Part shown: positions 32,715-39,372 of the stretch, piece by piece
Layout of the letters: each line of letters starts with the position of its first letter
Position numbering within the stretch: the first letter of the stretch is position 1
Origin: [Clostridium] symbiosum ATCC 14940
GTDB taxonomy: Bacteria; Bacillota; Clostridia; Lachnospirales; Lachnospiraceae
Direction of reading: 5' to 3'
Length of the DNA: 39,372 nucleotides
NCBI RefSeq assembly: GCF_000466485.1
Contig: NZ_KE993038.1
Coordinates: 7,492 to 46,863 of the forward strand
Program-made: the position numbers and the translations under genes
Notes under the pieces: generated by a model
What the model saw: only the letters and a program-made list of their open reading frames with translations
Told to the model about the DNA's origin: nothing
Database searches by the model: none

Positions 32715-32902
32715 CAGATAATGTAACAGTTCAGCCATGATGTATTCCGCGAGGTGTTTTCACTTTTTTTTGGGAAAATCCCGAGTTGTGCGGCGCGACG
32801 CGATGAAAAGCAAACTTTTCACCACAATCAACGGCGTTTTCTTGCCGTTTCTGTGCATCATTTGTTACGGTTTAGCCGAAGGCTGAACCGTAACCAGATA
32901 AT
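32715..32902 (+). mobile_element. Family 1 MITE-like repeat, copy E, with target duplication
   Basis: The element is 32723-32894 (172 bp) with ends GTAACAGTTCAGCC and GGCTGAACCGTAAC (12 of 14 match). CAGATAAT directly flanks it on both sides (32715-32722 and 32895-32902). It has the core GCGAGGTGTTTT and an extra inner palindromic part (GATGAAAAG, CTTTTCACC). It separates the cad promoter from the ribosome site of the repressor gene. Confidence 0.93.
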
Positions 32903-32923
32903 AAATGAAAGGAGGCCTGCAAA

Positions 32924-33283
32924 TTGGCAATTCATGACGTAGAGTGCTGTGACTTTTATCAGATCCATGACGATGTGGTAAAGGCAGTTAAGGAAAAGAT
33001 GCCGGATGATGATGATTTATATGATCTGGCGGAGATATTCAAGGTTTTTGGCGATTCGACGAGAATAAAGATTTTGTATGTGCTTTTTGAGGCGGAGATG
33101 TGTGTGTGTGATATTGCACAGCTTTTGAATATGACACAGTCGGCTATTTCACATCAGCTCCGTATCCTGAAACAGTCAAAGCTTGTGAAGAACAGGAGAG
33201 AGGGGAAAGCAGTTTTTTATTCCCTGGCAGATGGTCATGTGAGAAGTATTATTGATCAGGGATATGAACATATCAAGGAGTAG
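32924..33283 (+). CDS. cadC: CadC-like ArsR/SmtB metal-responsive repressor
   Basis: The 119-residue protein has an N-terminal Cys pair (VECCDFYQ, residues 6-13), the metal-binding ELCVCDL-type motif EMCVCDIAQLL in the DNA-binding helix region (about 62-72), and a C-terminal helix DGHVRSIIDQGYEHIKE carrying the His and Asp positions of the alpha-5 zinc site. These are the CadC features that sense Cd, Pb or Zn and release the operator. The start is TTG 32924 after AAAGGAGG. It leads the operon with the HMA protein and the ATPase. Confidence 0.88.
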   Translation: MAIHDVECCDFYQIHDDVVKAVKEKMPDDDDLYDLAEIFKVFGDSTRIKILYVLFEAEMCVCDIAQLLNMTQSAISHQLRILKQSKLVKNRREGKAVFYSLADGHVRSIIDQGYEHIKE

Positions 33284-33379
33284 GACAGCAGTTAAGTTCG
33301 GAGTTTTATTGATGGCAGACAGCAAGTTCATGTTATCTGAACTATCATGAATTTATAAAGATAATGGAGGAATAATAAG

Positions 33380-33598
33380 ATGAAGAAGAAATTTAAATTA
33401 ACAGATCTGGATTGTGCAAACTGTGCAGCTAAGATGGAGGAAGCGATTAAGAAAATTGAAGGTGTTGCCGATGCCAATGTCAGCTTTATGACACAGAAGA
33501 TGACAATTGACGCCGATGAGAACCGTTTCGACGAGATTATGAAGGAAGTAGTCGCGGTTTGCAGGAAAGTAGAACCGGATTGCGTTATCAATATATAA
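33380..33598 (+). CDS. Free heavy-metal-associated (HMA) domain protein
   Basis: The 72-residue protein is one ferredoxin-like HMA domain with the metal site LDCANCAAKME (Cys12 and Cys15 by position). In many P1B ATPases such a domain is fused to the N terminus; here the ATPase gene 25 bp downstream lacks it. The free protein probably hands metal to the pump or buffers it. An Asp before the first Cys (DLDC) is common in Zn/Cd-type HMA domains. TGGAGG precedes the ATG. Confidence 0.9.
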   Translation: MKKKFKLTDLDCANCAAKMEEAIKKIEGVADANVSFMTQKMTIDADENRFDEIMKEVVAVCRKVEPDCVINI

Positions 33599-33623
33599 AT
33601 CAGGAAAGACAGCAGGAGGCAGC

Positions 33624-35495
33624 ATGAACAAAAAGCAGAAAGCAATGCTGGCAAGAATCATTGTGGCTTTTATTATATACATTCTTGCCATAATCAGCGA
33701 GAAATCAGGCGTTCTGGAGAATTTTTCCGGCATATGGCCCAAATTAATCGTATTCCTGGTACCGTATCTGATTATCGGCTGGGATATTATCTATAAAGCG
33801 GGAAGAGGAATCATTAACGGTCAGGTTTTTGATGAGAATTTCCTGATGACAATTGCTACATTCGGAGCATTCGGCGTGAAGGAATATTCGGAAGCCGTTG
33901 CAGTGATGCTCTTTTATCAGGTGGGTGAGCTGTTCCAGAATTACGCGGTTAACCGCTCCAGACAGTCTATCAGCGATATGATGGATATCTGCCCTGAGTA
34001 TGCCAATATCGAGCAGGACGGCCAGTTAAAGCAGGTGGATCCGGACGATGTGGCGGTCGGTGATATCATTATTGTAAAGGCCGGCGAGAGGATACCTCTG
34101 GATGGTGTGGTAATCAGCGGCGAATCAATGATTGACACTTCCGCCCTGACCGGGGAATCGGTTCCGAGGTCTGCAAGAGAGGGAACCCAGGTAATCAGCG
34201 GATGTGTTAACGGAAGCGGGCTGCTGAAGATAGAAGTGACAAAAGAGTTTGAGGATTCCACGGTGTCCAGAATTCTGGAGCTGGTGGAAAATGCCAGCAG
34301 CAAGAAGGCGAGGGTGGAGAATTTCATTACACGTTTTGCCAGATATTATACGCCGCTTGTGGTGATTGCGGCTGTGCTTCTGGCGGTTGTTCCTCCTCTT
34401 ATTCTGGGCCAGGGGTTCGCAAGCTGGATTCAGCGGGCCTGTATTTTCCTCGTTATCTCTTGTCCGTGCGCACTTGTTATATCAGTTCCGCTTAGCTTTT
34501 TCGGAGGCATCGGGGCAGCGTCCAGGAACGGTGTCCTTGTAAAAGGAAGCAATTTCCTGGAAGCTCTGGCAGAGATAGACACTATTGTGTTTGATAAGAC
34601 GGGAACCCTGACAAAGGGAGAATTTAAGGTGACAAAGCTGTATCCGTCCGGTATCAGCGAAGAAGAACTACTGGAACTGGCCGCACTGGCCGAGAATTAT
34701 TCCAACCATCCGATCGCTGCTTCCATTAAAAATGCGTATGCTAATGAGATCGACATAAACCGGCTGGGAGAAACTGAAGAAATTTCCGGTCACGGCGTCA
34801 AGACGGTGATAGATGGGAAAGCGGTGCTGGCAGGCAACGGGAAACTGATGGAGCAGGCGGGAATTCCGTATCAGGAATGCAAAGAGGCCGGAACTGTCAT
34901 TTACGTGGCAAGGGAAGGCGTGTTTGCCGGAAGCGTACTGATCTCCGATACGATTAAAGAAGAAAGCTTTGAAGCGATCCGGCGTCTGAAGGCGGTAGGC
35001 GTGAGAAAGACAGTCATGCTGACCGGAGACAGAAAAGAGGTGGGAGAAGCCGTTGCAAAAGAAATCGGTCTGGACGGAGTCTATACGGAGCTGCTTCCCG
35101 GAGATAAGGTGGATAAAGTAGAGATGCTTTTAGAGCCTCTGGATGAGAAGCGCAAACTGGCTTTTGTCGGTGACGGAATCAACGATGCACCGGTACTGAC
35201 CAGGGCCGATATCGGAATCGCCATGGGAAGCATGGGTTCTGACGCTGCCATAGAGGCAGCCGACGTAGTTCTGATGGACGATAACCCGGCAAAGATTGCC
35301 ACTGTAGTCAAGATTGCCAGAAAGACGCTTAAGATTGTAAAACAGAACATCGTGTTTGCCCTGGCCGTCAAAGCCCTGGTTCTCATACTGGGAGCAGCCG
35401 GAATGGCAAATATGTGGGAAGCGGTATTTGCAGACGTGGGAGTTTCGGTAATTGCGATACTGAATGCGATGCGGGCGCTTAAAACAGAAGATTGA
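33624..35495 (+). CDS. cadA: P1B-2 type Zn/Cd/Pb efflux ATPase
   Basis: The 623-residue pump has the actuator TGES motif (about 170-180), the CPC transport motif in SCPCALVIS (Cys280, Cys282), the phosphorylated Asp324 in DKTGTLTKG, a HP dipeptide in SNHPIAASI, the hinge VGDGINDAPV and a last helix with FADVGVSV, whose Asp is typical of Zn/Cd pumps. It starts directly with membrane helices and has no N-terminal HMA domain, which is encoded apart. It exports divalent metal from the cytoplasm. Choice between Cd, Zn and Pb cannot be made from sequence. Confidence 0.93.
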   Translation: MNKKQKAMLARIIVAFIIYILAIISEKSGVLENFSGIWPKLIVFLVPYLIIGWDIIYKAGRGIINGQVFDENFLMTIATFGAFGVKEYSEAVAVMLFYQVGELFQNYAVNRSRQSISDMMDICPEYANIEQDGQLKQVDPDDVAVGDIIIVKAGERIPLDGVVISGESMIDTSALTGESVPRSAREGTQVISGCVNGSGLLKIEVTKEFEDSTVSRILELVENASSKKARVENFITRFARYYTPLVVIAAVLLAVVPPLILGQGFASWIQRACIFLVISCPCALVISVPLSFFGGIGAASRNGVLVKGSNFLEALAEIDTIVFDKTGTLTKGEFKVTKLYPSGISEEELLELAALAENYSNHPIAASIKNAYANEIDINRLGETEEISGHGVKTVIDGKAVLAGNGKLMEQAGIPYQECKEAGTVIYVAREGVFAGSVLISDTIKEESFEAIRRLKAVGVRKTVMLTGDRKEVGEAVAKEIGLDGVYTELLPGDKVDKVEMLLEPLDEKRKLAFVGDGINDAPVLTRADIGIAMGSMGSDAAIEAADVVLMDDNPAKIATVVKIARKTLKIVKQNIVFALAVKALVLILGAAGMANMWEAVFADVGVSVIAILNAMRALKTED

Positions 35496-35498
35496 GGT

Positions 35499-35531
35499 AA
35501 GGCGTCCGGGAATAAATCCCGGGCGCCTTTT
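35499..35531 (+). terminator. Terminator of the cad operon
   Basis: AAGGCG and CCGGG pair with CCCGG and CGCCTT around a short AT loop, followed by TTTTG. Confidence 0.88.
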
Positions 35532-35564
35532 GTATGGTAGTTTGACAGCTTGCAAATTATTAGA

Positions 35565-36818
35565 TTACCATTCTTTATGGTAAACGGTTTCACCATTTTT
35601 AATCACAGTCTCCACCAGATTGATGGTGGTGTGATATGGCATATAGTTGATGGAAGGATATTTCAGGAAGATAATATCCGCCTTTTTGCCTTCTTCAATA
35701 CTGCCAATCTGATCGGCTCTGTCAACTGCGGCAGCTCCGTTAATGGTGAGTGCGGTGATAACCTCTTCGATGGACATATTCATATAGATACATCCAAGGG
35801 CTACGAGAAGAGGAATATTGTTGGTGAAGCAGCTTCCCGGATTCAGATCAGAGGCAATGGCGACTGCGCAGCCGCTGTCGATCATCTTTCTGGCCGGTGC
35901 ATATTCTTCCTTCAGGCAGAATGCCGTGGCAGGAAGAAGGGTGCTGATGACACTTGATTCGGCCATCTGCCGGATGCCCTCGTCGGATGCCTTTAACAGG
36001 TGGTCTGCCGAGAAACAGCCGGTTCTGGAAGCCAGTTCGGCTCCGCCGAGGGAAAACATCTCATCGGCATGGATTTTCAGCTTGAATCCCATCTCTTTTG
36101 CTTTATTTAAGTAATACTCGGAATCTTCGATGTTGAAAACACCTTTCTCACAGAAGATGTCGGCAAATTCAGCCAAATCCTCCGCTTTAACCTTCGGCAT
36201 TACTTCATTGATCATCATGTCGATAAATTCACGCTCCTTGCCCTTGTACTGCGGAAGAACACTGTGCGGTCCAAGGAAGGTGGTCACAATATCGACAGGA
36301 TGGATTTTATCAAGTTCTTTCATGGCGCGGAGCTGTTTTAACTCTGTTTCACAGTCCATGCCGTATCCGCTCTTGCCCTCAACGGTGGTAACGCCGAATT
36401 CCAGCATACGGTTCAGGCGCTCGCGGCCTACGGCAACGAGCTCTTCTTCCGTTGCATTCTTGGTCGGATTGATGGTAGCGTTGATTCCGCCGCCGCGCTC
36501 CATGATGGACATGTAGCTGTCGCCCTTTAAACGCCAGGTAAATTCATCGGCGCGGTAACCGCCGAATACAAAGTGGGTATGTGAGTCAACGAAGCCGGGG
36601 AGTACGGTTTTTCCCGTGGCATCGATAATTTCATATTCATCCGGATTGATCATCTTATCCAGTTCTTCCGTTGTTCCGACAGCGAAGATTTTATCATCAT
36701 GGATCAGGACGCCGCCGTCCTCAATCAGGCCGATGTCGGACATTTCTTTGCCGCGTTTCGGAGCCTGTCCCTTACAGGTCACCAGCTCAGATGCGTGGCG
36801 GATATATCTCTTTGTCAT
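35565..36818 (-). CDS. hutI: Imidazolonepropionase
   Basis: HutI hydrolyses 4-imidazolone-5-propanoate to N-formimino-glutamate, the third step of histidine breakdown. The 417-residue amidohydrolase has the metal pair in GFVDSHTHFVFGG (about 74-86), the family block KSGYGMD (about 150), HADEMFSLGGAELA (about 247-260), FSADHL and the metal Asp in ASDLNPGSCFTNN (about 320). A GAGAGG site precedes the ATG. It lies downstream of hutU in the same direction; a MITE-like repeat is inserted between them. Confidence 0.96.
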   Translation of the reverse strand: MTKRYIRHASELVTCKGQAPKRGKEMSDIGLIEDGGVLIHDDKIFAVGTTEELDKMINPDEYEIIDATGKTVLPGFVDSHTHFVFGGYRADEFTWRLKGDSYMSIMERGGGINATINPTKNATEEELVAVGRERLNRMLEFGVTTVEGKSGYGMDCETELKQLRAMKELDKIHPVDIVTTFLGPHSVLPQYKGKEREFIDMMINEVMPKVKAEDLAEFADIFCEKGVFNIEDSEYYLNKAKEMGFKLKIHADEMFSLGGAELASRTGCFSADHLLKASDEGIRQMAESSVISTLLPATAFCLKEEYAPARKMIDSGCAVAIASDLNPGSCFTNNIPLLVALGCIYMNMSIEEVITALTINGAAAVDRADQIGSIEEGKKADIIFLKYPSINYMPYHTTINLVETVIKNGETVYHKEW

Positions 36819-36879
36819 ATTAAACCTCTCTCATTCTCTCATGATTGCAGCAGTTTACCTACCGCGGATTTAATCAGCA

Positions 36880-37035
36880 GATATTTGGTAACAGTTCAGC
36901 CTTCGGCAAAACTGCAACAAATGATGCACAGAAATGGCAAAAAACGCCGTTTCGCGCCGCATAACTCGGGATTTTCGCAAAAAACAGCGAAAACACCTCG
37001 CGGAATATATCATGGCTGAACTGTTACGATATTTG
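36880..37035 (-). mobile_element. Family 1 MITE-like repeat, copy F, with target duplication
   Basis: The element is 36888-37027 (140 bp), with perfect 14-bp inverted ends GTAACAGTTCAGCC and GGCTGAACTGTTAC. GATATTTG flanks it at 36880-36887 and 37028-37035. On the minus strand it carries the core GCGAGGTGTTTTCGC, hairpin and CGAAAATCCCGAGTTATGC. It is the cleanest copy and sits between hutU and hutI. Confidence 0.95.
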
Positions 37036-37048
37036 TTACTACATATCT

Positions 37049-37084
37049 TATAGAGGCTGTTGCAGATAAACAACAGCCTCTATA
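37049..37084 (-). other. Hairpin downstream of hutU
   Basis: TATAGAGGCTGTTG (37049-37062) and CAACAGCCTCTATA (37071-37084) are perfect 14-bp arms with an 8-nt loop. Only weak T tracts follow on the minus strand, so it may be a partial terminator or an mRNA-stabilising end between hutU and hutI. Confidence 0.65.
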
Positions 37085-37130
37085 GAAATGATATCGTGTC
37101 AAAAATTATTCCCGGATTATGCCGGATTTA

Positions 37131-39155
37131 TTATTTTGCAGTTGCTTCTTTGAAAACCTTCTCAATCAGAGCGTCATCAGCGATATATGGCATTGTGATG
37201 GCATCGCTTCCTTCGAAAGTCTTGTTGTACTCGGCAACAGTTTCGATAGAATGCTCATTTCTGGCCCAGTTTCTTCTGGAAACGCCGACCATGGTATCCC
37301 ACGGAATAGACTCGCGGATAATCTGGTCTGTCAGCTCGGAACCGTCAAGAACGAGACCGAAACCGCCGTTGATAGCTTTACCGATACCTGTACCGCCGCC
37401 GTTGTGGAGAGCGATTAAGCTCATGCCTCTTGCAGCGTTGCCTGCGAAGCAGTGGGTAGCCATGTCAGCCGTGAAGTTGGAACCATCGTAAATGTTGGAT
37501 GTCTCACGGTATGGAGAATCGGTTCCGCCTGTATCATGGTGGTCACGTCCAAGCATAACCGGTCCGATTTCACCTTTTCTTACCATATCATTGAACTTAA
37601 GGGCGATATCGCGTCTTCCAAGGGCATCCTGATAAAGGATACGGCACTGGGTACCAACAACGAGTTTATTCTTCTCTGCGTCGCGGATCCATACCCAGTT
37701 GTCACGATCCTGGAATCTTCTGTTCGGATCGATGATGTCCATAGCTGCGTGGTCTGTCTTAACCAGATCTTCGTGTTTGCCGGATAAGCAGCACCATCTG
37801 AATGGTCCATATCCGTAGTCGAATAATTCCGGTCCTAAAATGTCTTCTACATAAGATGGGAAGATAAAGCCTTCGCTTGTATCTACGCCGTTCTTAGAGA
37901 TGTCTTTGTTACCTGCATCGTATACGGCCTTCATGAATGCGTTGCCGTAATCGAAGAAGTAAGAACCTCTGGAAACCAGAGTCTGAATTAAGTGGAAATG
38001 CTTTGTCAGAGTTTCGTCTACCAGTTTGCAGAATTTCTCCTTATCATGGTCAAGCATTTCTGTTCTCTGCTCAAAGGTAAGACCCTGTGGGCAGTATCCG
38101 CCGTCGTATGGAACGTGGCAGGATGTCTGGTCGGAGAGAAGCTCAATGTGGATATTGTTGTCAACCGCATATTCCAGAAGGTCAACGATGTTGCCGTGGA
38201 ATGCGATGGACATAGCTTCTTTCTTCTCCATGTATTCATGAGCCAGTTTGAAAGCTTCTTCCGGGGATTCAGCAACTAAGCTTACCCAGCCCTGGCTGTG
38301 ACGTGTTTCGATTCTGGAGTAATCAACCTCGGCAACGATACCAACGCCGCCTGCGATCTCGATAGCTTTTGGCTGAGCGCCGCTCATGCCGCCGAGTCCG
38401 CTTGTTACGAATAAGTGGCCTGCCAGATCACCGTCTGCCGGAACGCCAAGGAATTTACGTCCTGCATTTAAGATGGTGTTGAATGTACCGTGAACGATAC
38501 CCTGCGGTCCGATGTACATCCAGCCGCCGGCTGTCATCTGTCCGTAGGAGGAGCATCCCATAGCAGTTGCCTTTGCCCATGTCTCAGGATTGTCGCCTTC
38601 GCCGACCATCAGACCGTTGGTGATGATGACACGCGGGGACTGTTTGTGGGAATGGAACAGTCCGAGAGGATGGCCGGACATAACAACAAGGGTCTGCTCA
38701 TCTGTCAGAACCTCAAGATATTTTTTAAGTAACTGATACTGCATCCAGTTCTGGCAAACCTGTCCTGTCTCGCCGTAAGTAACCAGCTCATAAGGATAAA
38801 GAGCGATCTCATGGCTTAAGTTGTTGTCGATCATAACCTGGAATGCTTTACCCTGAATACAGTTTCCTTTGTATTCGTCGATTGGTTTTCCGTGGATTTC
38901 TCCCTTTGGCATAAAACGGTATCCGTAGATACGTCCATGTGTAAGAAGCTCTTCCATAAATTCAGGAGCAAGCTGCTCATGAAGCTCTTCCGGGATATAA
39001 CGGAGCGCGTTCTTTACAGCCAGTTTCTTCTCGTGATCTGATAAGGTAAGCTCTCTCATAGGAGCGCGGCGGATGCCTTCTTTAAAAACGGGATACTCCG
39101 GCAGTACCGGATCAAGTTTAATTGTCATAGCTTTTCCGATTTCACTATTGTTCAT
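37131..39155 (-). CDS. hutU: Urocanate hydratase
   Basis: HutU adds water to urocanate to give 4-imidazolone-5-propanoate, using tightly bound NAD as electrophile. The 674-residue protein is the long form found in Firmicutes and Bacteroidetes. Family blocks include GNCIQGKAFQVMIDNN, VVMSGHPLGLFHSH, MTAGGWMYIGPQGIVHGT, FVTSGLGGMSGAQPKA, YGYGPFRWCCLSG (with the active-site Cys region), MLGRDHHDTGGTDSP and the C-terminal HNGGGTGIGKAINGGFGLVLD. AAAGGACGAG before ATG 39155 decides the start; an in-frame extension to 39233 has no ribosome site. hutI follows. Other hut genes, if present, lie outside the window. Confidence 0.96.
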   Translation of the reverse strand: MNNSEIGKAMTIKLDPVLPEYPVFKEGIRRAPMRELTLSDHEKKLAVKNALRYIPEELHEQLAPEFMEELLTHGRIYGYRFMPKGEIHGKPIDEYKGNCIQGKAFQVMIDNNLSHEIALYPYELVTYGETGQVCQNWMQYQLLKKYLEVLTDEQTLVVMSGHPLGLFHSHKQSPRVIITNGLMVGEGDNPETWAKATAMGCSSYGQMTAGGWMYIGPQGIVHGTFNTILNAGRKFLGVPADGDLAGHLFVTSGLGGMSGAQPKAIEIAGGVGIVAEVDYSRIETRHSQGWVSLVAESPEEAFKLAHEYMEKKEAMSIAFHGNIVDLLEYAVDNNIHIELLSDQTSCHVPYDGGYCPQGLTFEQRTEMLDHDKEKFCKLVDETLTKHFHLIQTLVSRGSYFFDYGNAFMKAVYDAGNKDISKNGVDTSEGFIFPSYVEDILGPELFDYGYGPFRWCCLSGKHEDLVKTDHAAMDIIDPNRRFQDRDNWVWIRDAEKNKLVVGTQCRILYQDALGRRDIALKFNDMVRKGEIGPVMLGRDHHDTGGTDSPYRETSNIYDGSNFTADMATHCFAGNAARGMSLIALHNGGGTGIGKAINGGFGLVLDGSELTDQIIRESIPWDTMVGVSRRNWARNEHSIETVAEYNKTFEGSDAITMPYIADDALIEKVFKEATAK

Positions 39156-39201
39156 TGTTATCTCGTCCTTTCTGTGTTTCGTTTTTTTACTTTCTGAGCC
39201 T

Positions 39202-39207
39202 ATTATA
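39202..39207 (-). promoter_or_regulatory. Candidate hutU promoter (-10 element)
   Basis: TATAAT on the minus strand with TG one base before it, an extended -10 form, about 47 bp before the hutU start. A TTGACG lies 20 nt upstream, too far for an ideal -35. Confidence 0.55.
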
Positions 39208-39299
39208 ACAGGGCAGAGTCCAAAAAACGTCAATATTAATTGATAATTTTGTCCTTTATAGAAAAATTCCAGCCAATCTTCTTTGGACGCCGGAGATTT

Positions 39300-39372
39300 A
39301 AGTGAGAATGGGGACGCGTCCGGAACGGACCATGTCCTGTGTGGTGAGGGGGCGGGCTGAGTCTTCCGTCCC
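39300..39372 (-). repeat. Family 2 repeat, copy at the right edge
   Basis: Read on the minus strand it begins GGGACGGAAGACTCAGCC at the window edge and continues CCCCTCACCACACAGGACAT to GTCCGTTCCGGACGCGTCC. It matches both ends of the copy at 1952-2118 but lacks about 105 bp of its middle. It may extend beyond the window. Confidence 0.72.

Noticed and set aside
35565-39155. Additional hut genes (hutH, formimidoyltransferase) in the window
   Set aside because: Only hutU and hutI are visible; the left neighbour is the convergent cad operon and the right edge is repeat DNA.

Overview
The window looks like chromosomal DNA of an anaerobic gut Firmicute, most likely a Lachnospiraceae / Clostridium cluster XIVa species. 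The reasons are strong AGGAGG ribosome sites, a T-box leader, an anaerobic flavodiiron protein, a Hol-Tox type I toxin, TRAP and SSS transporters, a hut cluster and moderate GC. No rRNA, tRNA, CRISPR array or intact transposase gene is visible. The genus is an inference; no marker gene fixes it.

Layout. 1-360: a leftward T-box leader with promoter and terminator, whose target gene lies off the left edge. 382-560: copy A of a small transposable repeat. 568-1849 (minus): DUF2752 and DUF4234 membrane proteins and methylglyoxal synthase. 2271-4447: a hybrid sensor kinase broken by a one-base frameshift. 4565-5990: an ECF sigma factor and its overlapping zinc-finger anti-sigma gene. 6232-8346: an SLC13-type permease with a DUF6282 metal-dependent hydrolase-like protein. 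9003-14364: a three-gene surface-glycan operon (Wzt-type ATPase with a C-terminal glycan-binding-like domain, a methyltransferase, and a 1051-residue kinase-like/coiled-coil/GT2/GT4 protein). 14572-15153: an internally deleted AraC regulator. 15322-17619 (minus): a flavodiiron protein and a LysR regulator.

18272-23756 is a catabolic operon: enolase-superfamily enzyme, SSS symporter, nitroreductase, enoyl-CoA hydratase family protein and family I CoA-transferase, with the LysR gene divergent. An acyl-CoA thioesterase with a palindromic promoter and a LOR/SDH-domain protein follow. 25830-27535 is an AT-rich islet between two Hol-Tox loci, one intact with a candidate antisense RNA and one broken; it holds a DUF4160 gene and an IS3 remnant. 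27616-28095 is a low-molecular-weight protein tyrosine phosphatase. At about 28725 a sigma-54 activator fragment and a TRAP permease fragment meet head to head, a deletion scar. 30292-32457 is a YtrA-type GntR/ABC operon whose consensus promoter lies inside a 53-bp perfect palindrome. 32620-35495 is a Cd/Zn efflux operon (CadC-like repressor, free HMA protein, P1B ATPase). 35565-39155 (minus) is hutU-hutI.

Two dispersed repeat families run through the window. Family 1 (copies A-F) is a MITE-like element of 140-172 bp. Three copies have terminal inverted repeats beginning GTTAC/GTAAC and perfect 8-bp target duplications, and several sit in leaders or between operon genes. Family 2 shares an ACGRAAGACTC end and occurs at 1952, 8628-8872 (with a 21-bp perfect inverted repeat) and the right edge. 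The most novel-looking items are the WbdD-like glycan termination hypothesis for 9003-14364, the family 1 element, and the CoA-linked catabolic operon.
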